This document shows positions 56,907 to 64,000 of a stretch of 64,000 bases of DNA, piece by piece. The DNA lies in NCBI GenBank assembly GCA_963808315.1, contig CAWEFK010000007.1, positions 22,457 through 86,456 of the forward strand, read 5' to 3'. Within the stretch, counting starts at the first letter, position 1; every line of letters starts with the position of its first letter. Origin of the DNA: Palsa-504 sp963808315. Its GTDB lineage: Bacteria > Actinomycetota > Actinomycetes > Streptosporangiales > Streptosporangiaceae. A program made the position numbers and the translations under genes. A model generated the notes under the pieces. The model did no database searches and was not told the origin of the DNA. It saw only the letters and a program-made list of their open reading frames with translations.

Positions 56907-59052
56907 TTAGCCTTCGATCTCGTCGATGACCTGGCCACCCAGCTCTCGCTGGATCAGGTCCATCCCGGTGAGTTCCGGCTCCGCCGCAGGCGCGCGGCGC
57001 GAGGGCGGCTCGTCCGGCGGCAGCTCATCTTCATCGGGCAGCATGTCATCCGGAGGTTCGTCGTCGTACTCCGGAGCGGCCGGCGGAGCCGATGCGGGCG
57101 ACCCGGTCGCCGACCCACGGCCCCGCGGCGCTGCACCCGGGCCCGCACCCGGAGACCCCGGAAAACCCGGCGCCGGGCCTGCCGGCGGGTCCCCGCCGAC
57201 CAAACCCCTGACCATCACGTTCAGGCCGAAGCGAGAACTAAGCACCCGCTTGAGGTCGGCGTCGCAGCCACTGGTGCTGAAGCCCTTCAGGTCGCCGTCT
57301 CTGGCGAATCGCAAGGTCAGGACGCCATCTTCGACGGAAAGCACGCTCGCGTTACTGAGCAGGATCCACGCCACCCGGCGTTCTCCCTTGACCGCGTCCA
57401 GGACCGCGGCCCAGTTCTGCCTGAGCGTGTCCGCCGGAGACAGGGCGCCCGAGGGAGCTGCCGCCGGTTCCGCGGGCGGCGCCGGGGACGCTTGGCGCGT
57501 GGGGGGCGTCGGGGACGCGGGGGGCGCTGCGGGCGCTTGGCGCGTGGGGGGCGGCGGGGACGCTTGGGACGCGGGGGGCGCGAGGGGGGCGCGGAGGGCG
57601 CTGGGGACGCGGGGGCGCTGGGGGCGCGACGGCCGCTTGGGACGCGGGGGGCGTGGAGGGCGGCGGGGACGCGGGGGGCGTGGAGGGGGCGGGGCGGGTG
57701 GAGGGCTCCGGGGCACGGGGCTGACGGGAGGGAGCAACCCTGGACCGTTCGGCATCATTGTCGGGGGCGGCGGAGTGCGGCGGGCGGGGGGATGACGGCG
57801 GGATGGGGGCCGGCGTTCCCCGCTCGAGCCGCTCGAGGCGGGCGAGCAGTGATTTCTCGTCGGTGGCGGCGGCGGGCAGCAGGACCTGCGCACACATCAG
57901 CTCGAGCAGCAGCCGGGGCGAGGTGGCGCCGCGCATCTGGTCCAGGCCCGTGCTGATGATCTCCGCCGCCCGGGTCAGCCCGGCCTGACCGAACGTGCGC
58001 GCCTGCGCGGCCATCCGCTCGGCCCGGTCCGGCGCCAGGTCAAGCAGCCCGATCTGGGCCGCGTCGGGCACCGCGGCCAGCACGATCAGGTCGCGGAACC
58101 GGTCCAGCATGTCGGCCGCGAACCGGCGCGGTTCGTGACCGCCCTCGATAACCCGGTTCACCACGCCGAACACCGCCGCGCCGTCGGACGCGGCGAACCC
58201 GTCCGCGATCTCATCGAGCAGGCTGGCGTCGGTGAAGCCGAGCAGGGCGACCGCCCGCTCGTAGCGCAGACCCGACTCATCGCTGCCGGCCAGCAACTGG
58301 TCCAAGATGGACAGCGAGTCCCGGACCGAACCCGCTCCGGCCCGCACCACCAGGGGCAGCACGGATTCCTCCACCGTCACGCCTTCGGCGCGCAGGATGT
58401 CCTGCATCAGCTCGCGCAGCACAGACGGGGGGACCAAGCGGAACGGATAGTGGTGCGTGCGCGACCGGATGGTCGGGATGACCTTTTCCGGTTCGGTCGT
58501 GGCGAAGATGAACTTCAGGTGCGGCGGCGGCTCTTCGACCAGCTTAAGCAGGGCGTTGAAGCCCTGCTGGGTGACCATGTGCGCCTCGTCGATGATGTAG
58601 ATCTTGAAGCGCCCGGAGACCGGGGTGTAGAACGCCCGCTCGCGCAGTTCCCTGGCGTCGTCGACGCCGCCATGCGAGGCCGCGTCGATCTCGATCACGT
58701 CGATGCTGCCCGGGCCGGAAGGCGCGAGCGCCACGCAGGAATCGCAGACCCCGCAGGGTTCGGGGGTCGGGCCCTTGACGCAGTTCAGCGACCGGGCGAG
58801 GATCCGCGCGCTAGACGTCTTGCCGCACCCGCGCGGCCCGCTGAACAGGTAAGCGTGGTTGATCCGCCCGGTGCGCAGCGCCTGGGCAAGCGGGCCGGTG
58901 ACGTGGTCCTGCCCCTTCACCTCGGCGAAGGTCGCCGGACGGTACTTGCGGTACAGGGCTAGCCCGGGCTGGGCCAGTCCAGACTGTGCTAGTCCGGAGT
59001 GGGCCAGGCTCGCCGGGACGGTTCCCACGCCTTCCGACGCGGCTGCTGTCAT
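56907..59052 (-). CDS. dnaX: DNA polymerase III subunits gamma/tau, frame change in linker
   Basis: The clamp-loader ATPase is clear: LYRKYRPATFAEVKGQDHVT, the P-loop SGPRGCGKTSSARILARSLN, zinc Cys in EPCGVCDSC, Walker B YIIDEAHMVTQQGFNALLKL and SRC-like IRSRTHHYPF. The Pro-rich linker is open in two frames; the ATPase frame ends at 57352 while the conserved C-terminal domain (DTLRQNWAAVLDAVKGERRV, LKRVLSSRFGLNVMVRG) lies in the frame ending at 56907. The switch is about 57560-57680. I start at the ATG at 59052; one at 59073 abuts the SRP RNA. Confidence 0.92.
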
Positions 59053-59079
59053 CAGCTCATCCTCACCGGTCATGGGGGG

Positions 59080-59166
59080 GACCCCCCGCACACCCGTCAG
59101 AGCCCGCGTACCCTTGCTGCCTTCCGGCCCTGGGGGGGTTGGCGGGATAACGCCGTGCGGGGGGTC
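59080..59166 (-). ncRNA. ffs: Signal recognition particle RNA (4.5S)
   Basis: On the minus strand the terminal arms GACCCCCCGCAC and GTGCGGGGGGTC pair. The tip holds the universal SRP element CAGGGCCGGAAGGCAGCAAG followed by GGTA, flanked by CCCGCC and GGCGGG-like strands. This is the short bacterial form. It lies between tRNA-Ser and dnaX, a common actinobacterial place. Its 3' end is about 7 bases before the upstream ATG of dnaX. Confidence 0.92.
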
Positions 59167-59298
59167 GGGAGCCAGTGTAGTCAGCCGCGGGACCTGATGC
59201 TGCCTTTGCCGCCAGCCCGGCGAGCCAAGTAGCTGAGGGCGGCCGCATCTGGCCAGCGGGCAAGCGGTGCGCCTGCGGGTTCGGGTAAGCTCTGCGGC

Positions 59299-59384
59299 GG
59301 AGGATTCGCATAGTGGCCTAGTGCGCACGCTTGGAAAGCGTGTTGGGGAAACCCTCAAGAGTTCGAATCTCTTATCCTCCGCCA
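59299..59384 (+). tRNA. tRNA-Ser (GGA)
   Basis: Acceptor arms GGAGGAT/ATCCTCC, anticodon stem CACGC/GCGTG with loop TTGGAAA (anticodon GGA), a long variable arm (TTGGGGAAACCCTCAA) typical of class II tRNA, T-arm GTTCGAATC, and encoded CCA. Confidence 0.96.
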
Positions 59385-59488
59385 GTTATCGCGCGACCTG
59401 GCCGTCCGGCCGGCCCGGGCCGCGGGACGAGGCAAAGCCACCGGAACTGAATCAGTTCAGGCGGCTCCCCGGGCGGTCCCGGGACCTC

Positions 59489-60424
59489 TTAAGAGTCCGA
59501 ATCCCTTGCCTTCCGCCGGACAGGCCAGAATGAACGAGGCATGATCGCGCTGGCCACCCGCAAGGGAGTCCGTTGCCTGGTCTCGGTCTTGAGGGACCCG
59601 TAATCCGGGTCTGATTCGGTGTCGGCGTATCCCGGCGGCCCGAAGGGCTCAGCGGGCGGAGCCAACCGCTCGCTCAGGCTGGCGTCGGCGCGGATCTCCT
59701 CCTCGTTCGGCGACATGGCGATGATCAGCGCCAGCAGGAACGTCAGGACGCTCCCCCCGAGCAGCAGCGGGAGCAGGAAGCTGGCCAGGGGGCTCCCCGT
59801 CAGGGTCATCTTGCCTCCCGTGTACACATGCATCGCGGCCATACCGGTGTAGTGCATGCCGGTGACGGCGACACCCATGATCAGTGACACGGCGAGGCTG
59901 GACCACACGCCGCCGACGTGCAGCCCGGCCACCAGCGCCGCCGTGCCCGCCACGACCGCGATCAGCACCGACATCCCGACCAGGCCCAGGTTGTACCGGA
60001 CGGTGTCCGGCATGCTCATCGCGGCCATTCCGACGTAGTGCATGGTCGCGACGCCGATGCCGATGATCACCCCGCCGGCCAGCACCGGAAGGAGGCCACC
60101 GCGGCTATAGCCGACGATGAACAGGCCGATGGCCACCACGACCACCGCGACCAGCAGGCTGACTAGGGTGATCGGCACGTTGTAAAGGATCTGCTGCCCG
60201 GGAATCGTGAAGCCGAGCATGGCGATGAAGTGCATCACCCAGATGCCAGTCGCCCCGATGGCCACGGACGCGAGCAGCAGCCAGATGGCACGGGTTCGGC
60301 CGGTATAGGCGCGGGCTCTGGACAGGCAGCGAAGGCCCAGGAAAGAGCCCAGGCAGGACATTAAGTAGCCGATACCCGGATTCAGCAGGCCATTCGAGAA
60401 GTTATGCACCGGCACTTGTGCCAC
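59489..60424 (-). CDS. MHYT-domain membrane sensor protein
   Basis: The 311-residue product has seven membrane helices. The MHYT repeats show the metal/ligand motifs WVMHFIAMLGF, ATMHYVGMAAMSM and TGMHYTGMAAMHV. MHYT domains are proposed sensors of oxygen, CO or NO through copper. No GGDEF/EAL or other output domain is attached; the C-terminal 70 residues are soluble and Pro/Glu/Arg-rich. GTG 60424 follows GGGGGAAAAC. Confidence 0.92.
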   Translation of the reverse strand: MAQVPVHNFSNGLLNPGIGYLMSCLGSFLGLRCLSRARAYTGRTRAIWLLLASVAIGATGIWVMHFIAMLGFTIPGQQILYNVPITLVSLLVAVVVVAIGLFIVGYSRGGLLPVLAGGVIIGIGVATMHYVGMAAMSMPDTVRYNLGLVGMSVLIAVVAGTAALVAGLHVGGVWSSLAVSLIMGVAVTGMHYTGMAAMHVYTGGKMTLTGSPLASFLLPLLLGGSVLTFLLALIIAMSPNEEEIRADASLSERLAPPAEPFGPPGYADTESDPDYGSLKTETRQRTPLRVASAIMPRSFWPVRRKARDSDS

Positions 60425-60555
60425 GTTTTCCCCCTACGGGTGCCCTCACACCTACCGGCCCGATGCGGACGTGCGTCCTTCCGAGCCAGTACTGAAAGTA
60501 GCAGACTGATTACTCATACGTCCGAAGGACACCGGAACGGAACCCGGCCGTCGGG

Positions 60556-60935
60556 TCAGCGGCCGCCCTTGCTCCAGGCGTCGGTGGCCTTGCTCCAAGG
60601 CGTCGGTGGCCTTGCTCCAGGCGTCGGTGGCCTTGCTGCATCCGGCGAACCGCACCGTGCCGCTGGCTATGACCTGATCCGACGACAGGCCGGGGCAGGC
60701 TCTGCCGGTGGCCACGATGAAGACCATGGCCAGGCTCAGTACGCTCACCGCGATGACGGAGACCATGATCATCGTGCGCGGCACCGTCCGGCGGGAAATG
60801 GCCTCGGTCGCGGGCGTCGTTCCGTCCGGGCCAGCCGGGCGAAGGCGGCGAACATCGACGTCAACTGAGGATCAGCCGGCTTGAGCACCCGCTCAATCTG
60901 GTCAAGCAGCGCTTGCTGGCGGGGGCAGGGCTCAT
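60556..60935 (-). CDS. DUF3040-like small membrane protein, frame interrupted
   Basis: Three frames give the parts: CPRQQALLDQIERVLKPADP and LTSMFAAFARLAR (a DUF3040-like N-terminus), then ISRRTVPRTMIMVSVIAVSV with a membrane helix to about ATGRACPGL, then CSKATDAWSKATDAW and, after removing one extra base, WSKGGR and a TGA at 60556. Frame changes lie near 60815 and 60597, the latter an extra A in the second repeat unit. The DUF3040 call is tentative. ATG 60935 is the likely start but also requires a frame correction. Confidence 0.5.
60567..60639. repeat. Tandem 21-bp repeat in the end of the small membrane gene
   Basis: The unit CCTTGCTCCAGGCGTCGGTG(G) recurs at 60567-60587, 60588-60609 (22 bp, one extra A) and 60610-60630, with a partial unit after it. 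It codes for repeated ATDAWSK on the minus strand. Confidence 0.9.
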
Positions 60936-61363
60936 CTGTCTCTCGGTACGTCCCGTTGCTGGGCGCTGCCGCGCCGACCTGAGCGCCCGTGCGGGCCAGG
61001 GATGACTCAGCGGAATCGGGAAAGCGGTCGCTGGCCTATTTACCTGGATAACGGCAGCGAAAATAGGGCCTCAGCAGCCAGCGTTCGGTGGCTCGGTGCG
61101 GTAAAGATCGCGTCCAGCGCAGGATTAGCATCCCGCGAACACCACCCGCCTCGCCTGCCACACCCGTGCCAGGCGTTCCCGCTCTCGAACGACACCGATG
61201 GTCCATCGCGGTTGTCCAAGCAACTATCCAAGCAACACCGATGGTCCTACGTAGTGGGTCAGATCTGGGGTTCTGCCGGAGAATGTCCGGGAAACAATGC
61301 GCAGTGCGGTTGAGCTGGTCGCGACTAGGTCCGGCGGATATGACCGGGGCTGGCGCGAACCGC
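60936..61363. other. Gap with dispersed repeat copy B
   Basis: No gene is supported here. The 61070-61270 repeat, inverted relative to 45085-45292, fills its middle. Remaining text has no recognised feature. Confidence 0.6.
61070..61270 (-). repeat. Dispersed repeat, copy B (inverted copy of 45085-45292)
   Basis: See copy A for the alignment. Copy B carries an internal partial duplication: ACCGATGGTCC occurs near 61193 and again near 61237, with AAGCAACTATCCAAGCAAC between them. The copies are in opposite orientation about 16 kb apart. Confidence 0.75.
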
Positions 61364-62623
61364 CTACCGTTTCCCTGTCGCCGGGTGGCTGCGGGTGGGG
61401 TGAGGCGTAGCTGAGTGCGCCTTGCGGGCCGCGGCCTCCCGGGCTGCGGCCTCCCGGGCTGCGGCGGCGTCTCGGGCGTCGGCCCGCGCGGCGTTCAGGG
61501 CCAGCTGCGGTGTCATCCAGTCGAGCATCGGGACGAGGGCCGCACGCCAGACACTGCCCTGGTGACCGCCTGGCACGAGGAAGAGCGGCACGCTCGCCAG
61601 CCGGGTCTCAAGGAGCTGCCTGAAGTTCATCGCGGCGTCGACATCGCCCCTATCGTGTTCTCCCGCGGCGAGCCAGAATGCCGGAAGCGGGTTGTTGATC
61701 GGCATCCTGGTGATGTACAACCTCGGCGTGTTCAGCAGTTGCAGCGCGGGGTGTCCGCGGAACACGTCGACCACGAGCGGCTTGCCGCCGGGCTTGCCGC
61801 CGGCCGGGACCTGGCTGAGCACAGGGCTGAAGTAGCCGGACATGACGCCTGCGGCCCCCCAGCCCGACGGGTCCTGCAGGGCGATGTTGGCGGTGCAGTA
61901 GCCGCCCTCGGAGTACCCGGCCAGGCCCCACGCCAGGCCGGGCGGCTGCACCCGGGCGATTCGCGCGATGGCATCGGGCACATCCCGCGCCACGAACGTC
62001 ATGTCCTGGATGCCGCCGGGATCGTTGAGGCATTGCAGCCCGTACTGCATGCCACCGTCGGTGTCGGGCATGACCAGCACGGCGGCGTCCGTGGGATGAT
62101 TCTCGAGCAAGCTAAGGAAGGTGGGTATAACGCCCATCACGTCGACCCAGGCCGCCGGGTTGCCGGGCGAGCCGTGCAGCAATTCGATAACGGGAAACTT
62201 GTAGTGCAGGTAAGTCTTCTGGAAGTACTGCGGGGGGAGGTAGACGTACACGTCACGAGTGATGTGGCTCTGCGCTCCGGTCACGGACGTCTGGAAAAGG
62301 TACCCGACCTGGGCGTCTTCCGCGGTGCTTGTGACCCGGCCGATATTCTTATCGAACTGCTTGTTGGAACCGCGTCCGGCGGCGTACTTGGGAATGCTGC
62401 TCGCGCTCTGGCTGGTGAGATCATTGATCATCCCGCCCCAGGTCTGGTAGTAGTCGTAAAACTTGTTGACCGCAGCGACTCCGAAGACCATGGCGGGAAG
62501 AAACGCCAGGCAGGCCGCGAGCACCCGGAACACGAGCTGCTTGGTCAAGGCCACCCAGACCAGCAGGGCCCCGAATGCCACCATCAGAAGCAGGAAAAAT
62601 CCTGTTCCCTGAGGTCCAAACAC
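61364..62623 (-). CDS. Membrane-anchored esterase of the alpha/beta-hydrolase (esterase D/mycolyltransferase-like) type
   Basis: From GTG 62623 (AGGGAG before it) the 419-residue product has two membrane helices (about 7-25 and 30-50), then an extracytoplasmic hydrolase: VIELLHGSPGNPAAWVDVMG, the nucleophile elbow LAGYSEGGYCTANIALQDPS (GxSxGG), an acid near AAGEHDRGDVDAAMNF and the catalytic His in LVPGGHQGSVWRAAL. The C-terminus is Ala/Glu/Arg repeats then His/Pro-rich. The substrate is unknown; relatives act on lipid or antigen-85-type esters. Confidence 0.85.
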   Translation of the reverse strand: MFGPQGTGFFLLLMVAFGALLVWVALTKQLVFRVLAACLAFLPAMVFGVAAVNKFYDYYQTWGGMINDLTSQSASSIPKYAAGRGSNKQFDKNIGRVTSTAEDAQVGYLFQTSVTGAQSHITRDVYVYLPPQYFQKTYLHYKFPVIELLHGSPGNPAAWVDVMGVIPTFLSLLENHPTDAAVLVMPDTDGGMQYGLQCLNDPGGIQDMTFVARDVPDAIARIARVQPPGLAWGLAGYSEGGYCTANIALQDPSGWGAAGVMSGYFSPVLSQVPAGGKPGGKPLVVDVFRGHPALQLLNTPRLYITRMPINNPLPAFWLAAGEHDRGDVDAAMNFRQLLETRLASVPLFLVPGGHQGSVWRAALVPMLDWMTPQLALNAARADARDAAAAREAAAREAAARKAHSATPHPTRSHPATGKR

Positions 62624-62792
62624 TCGGTTCTCCCTCGCCAGGGTCTGGTCTAACAGGTGACAGGCCTCACCGAGGGGCAACCTGCAGCACTGCTTACCGC
62701 TGATCACATGTGCGAACGTCCGGGAAGTGACGTTAAGTTCCCAGCAGATACGCCCCCGTGAGCACGCCTCACGTTTTCCTGGCCCCGCTCAG

Positions 62793-62879
62793 CGGTGGAG
62801 GTGGGATTTGAACCCACGGAGGGGTTGCCCCCTCACACGCTTTCGAGGCGTGCGCCCTCGGCCACTAGGCGACTCCACC
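62793..62879 (-). tRNA. tRNA-Ser (CGA)
   Basis: On the minus strand acceptor GGTGGAG/CTCCACC, anticodon stem CACGC/GCGTG with loop CTCGAAA (anticodon CGA), a long class II variable arm (TGAGGGGGCAACCCCTC) and T-arm GGTTCAAATCC. CCA is not encoded (GCT follows). Confidence 0.95.
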
Positions 62880-62922
62880 GCTGGTGAGCTTACCCGAATC
62901 GGCGGATGATCGGCGGCACGAA

Positions 62923-63402
62923 CTAGCCGCCCGGCCGCTGCCTCCTGCGAGTGGCGAAGAAGTCGCGCAACACCGCGCCGCAGTCCTGCGCCAGGACCCC
63001 GCCGATGACTTCGGGACGGTGGTTCAGCCGGGTATCTCTGAGCACGTCCCACAGCGAGCCCACGGCGCCTGCCTTGGGGTCCTCGGCGCCGTAGACCAGC
63101 CGGCCGAGCCGGGCCGAGGTGACAGCTCCCGCGCACATCGTGCACGGCTCAAGCGTTACCACGAGGGTCAGGCCCGTCAGCCGCCAGCTGCCAACAGACT
63201 GCGCCGCTTGCCTGATCGCGACGATTTCGGCATGCGCGGTGGGATCGCCGTCCGCTTCCCTGCGGTTGCGTGCTCGCGTGATGACCACGCCCGCGTCATC
63301 GATGACGACGGCGCCCACCGGGACGTCATCGGGGCTGGCTAGTCGCGCCTGCGCCAGGGCGAGCCGCATCGCGGGCTCGAAAGCAGCGGTATATCCGGTC
63401 AC
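62923..63402 (-). CDS. tadA: tRNA adenosine(34) deaminase TadA
   Basis: The 159-residue product deaminates wobble A34 to inosine in tRNA-Arg. The zinc site is H57-A-E59 (DPTAHAEIVAI) and C87-T-M-C90 (LEPCTMCAGAV), with E59 as proton shuttle. VPVGAVVIDD and LGRLVYGAEDPKAGAVGS also fit. It overlaps its upstream partner gene by four bases (ATGA) and is followed by tRNA-Ser(CGA). Confidence 0.95.
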   Translation of the reverse strand: MTGYTAAFEPAMRLALAQARLASPDDVPVGAVVIDDAGVVITRARNRREADGDPTAHAEIVAIRQAAQSVGSWRLTGLTLVVTLEPCTMCAGAVTSARLGRLVYGAEDPKAGAVGSLWDVLRDTRLNHRPEVIGGVLAQDCGAVLRDFFATRRRQRPGG

Positions 63403-63974
63403 GAACCCAGTGCGATATCGAGCGCGCGCTCCACCGCATCCCCGATGCGCAGCCGCTCGGCGATGCGGATCACCGCATCCTCCGGGTACAGGTCGAGGTC
63501 GGCTGAGATCGCGCCGAGTTCCATCTCGTCGAGGCCGAGGTCCGCGAAGATGGACAGATCCCCGGCCGGCAGAACCTGATCGAGCTCGTCATCTGACGGC
63601 ACAGGAATATCCAGGGCATCGAGCACCTGATGGGCTAGCGGATAGTCCACGGCCGCGGTGAGGTCGGAGAGGAACAGGGATACCTCTTCACCGAAGACCA
63701 TGATCGCCACGAAGAAGTCGTCGCCGACGCCCGCGAAGCCGATGGTCCCGCCGATGCTCGGCTGCCGGCGCAGCGCCTGCACCAGGCCATCCAGGTCCGC
63801 GGTAACCGCCGCGGGCAGCACGTCGGCCTCCCACCGGTCTTCTTCCCGGTAGACGATGACCGCGAAATCAGTCTCACCCACGTCTGGCACCGTCAGTTCC
63901 CCAGCATGCTCTGCACGGAGGAATGCTGTCAGATGATCGCCCGCCGTGACGGCAGAATCGTCGATCAAGACCAC
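63399..63974 (-). CDS. TadA-associated actinobacterial protein
   Basis: This acidic 191-residue protein contains TDFAVIVYREEDRWEADVLP, LVQALRRQPSIGGTIGFAGV and FFVAIMVFGEEVSLFLSDLT, the pattern of proteins annotated as tRNA adenosine deaminase-associated and encoded directly before tadA in actinomycetes. The ATGA overlap implies translational coupling. Its biochemical role is not known. The GTG at 63974 is used as start. Confidence 0.85.
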   Translation of the reverse strand: MVLIDDSAVTAGDHLTAFLRAEHAGELTVPDVGETDFAVIVYREEDRWEADVLPAAVTADLDGLVQALRRQPSIGGTIGFAGVGDDFFVAIMVFGEEVSLFLSDLTAAVDYPLAHQVLDALDIPVPSDDELDQVLPAGDLSIFADLGLDEMELGAISADLDLYPEDAVIRIAERLRIGDAVERALDIALGS

Positions 63975-64000
63975 GACGGGAGGATTTTAGGGGCTTTTGC

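Overview
The window is high-GC DNA from a filamentous-type actinomycete. The evidence is a BldC regulator, a WblA-type WhiB protein, an XRE/DUF5753-DUF397 pair, a SARP regulator, DUF3073, DUF4177 and DUF5063 proteins, two ArsA-type ATPases beside wblA, and many GTG starts. As I recall Streptomyces chromosomes, the gene order bldC, vdh, DUF3073, purF, purL, purQ, purS is the conserved order there. So are crp, MBL, NUDIX, RidA, ArsA pair, wblA, PBP and dnaX, ybaB, recR, DUF5063, ask, asd. I cannot assign a genus from sequence alone.

Layout. Positions 1-14.9 kb are an accessory region. It holds a cut-off gene pair at the left edge, a GntR/ATPase pair, an XRE/DUF5753 regulator with a DUF397 domain fused to an APH-type kinase, and three decayed genes (resolvase, S53 protease, amino-acid permease). 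It also holds a PadR-membrane protein pair, an ABC-2 exporter, a large SARP regulator, a VOC protein and a divergent TetR/SDR pair. Positions 15-24 kb are a core block: bldC, a conserved unknown gene, branched-chain amino acid dehydrogenase, DUF3073, and the purine genes purF, purL, purQ, purS. An RsbW-like ATPase sits between purQ and purS, and purM is absent from its usual place. Positions 24-30 kb encode an alpha-keto acid dehydrogenase (E1 alpha, E1 beta, E2) convergent with an acyl-CoA dehydrogenase. Positions 30-44.5 kb carry a CbiX-like protein, an NlpC/P60 hydrolase, Crp, MBL, NUDIX, RidA, DUF4177, SPFH, two ArsA ATPases, WblA, a class A PBP, a YqeY protein, a metallophosphoesterase and tRNA-Pro. 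Positions 44.5-51 kb are again accessory-like: a tyrosine phosphatase and an unusual pair made of a NuoF-ferredoxin fusion and a ferric-reductase-like membrane protein with a long repetitive tail. Positions 51-64 kb return to core genes: an EEP-family hydrolase, asd, ask, DUF5063, recR, ybaB, dnaX, SRP RNA, tRNA-Ser(GGA), an MHYT protein, a DUF3040-like protein, an esterase, tRNA-Ser(CGA), tadA and its partner.

Two things should guide use of this annotation. First, many housekeeping genes (vdh, purF, purL, purQ, purS, pdhA, an acyl-CoA dehydrogenase, MBL, NUDIX, RidA, SPFH, dnaX) are broken by single-base frame changes. Because the pieces are well conserved and several genes are normally essential, I read most of these as indel errors in the assembly rather than real pseudogenes. 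Spans are therefore given for the restored gene. Second, the clearest unusual items are the DUF397-kinase fusion, the ferric-reductase-like/NuoF-ferredoxin pair, a diverged 200-bp inverted repeat pair, two large palindromes without an obvious owner, and a well-placed internal start in aspartokinase.
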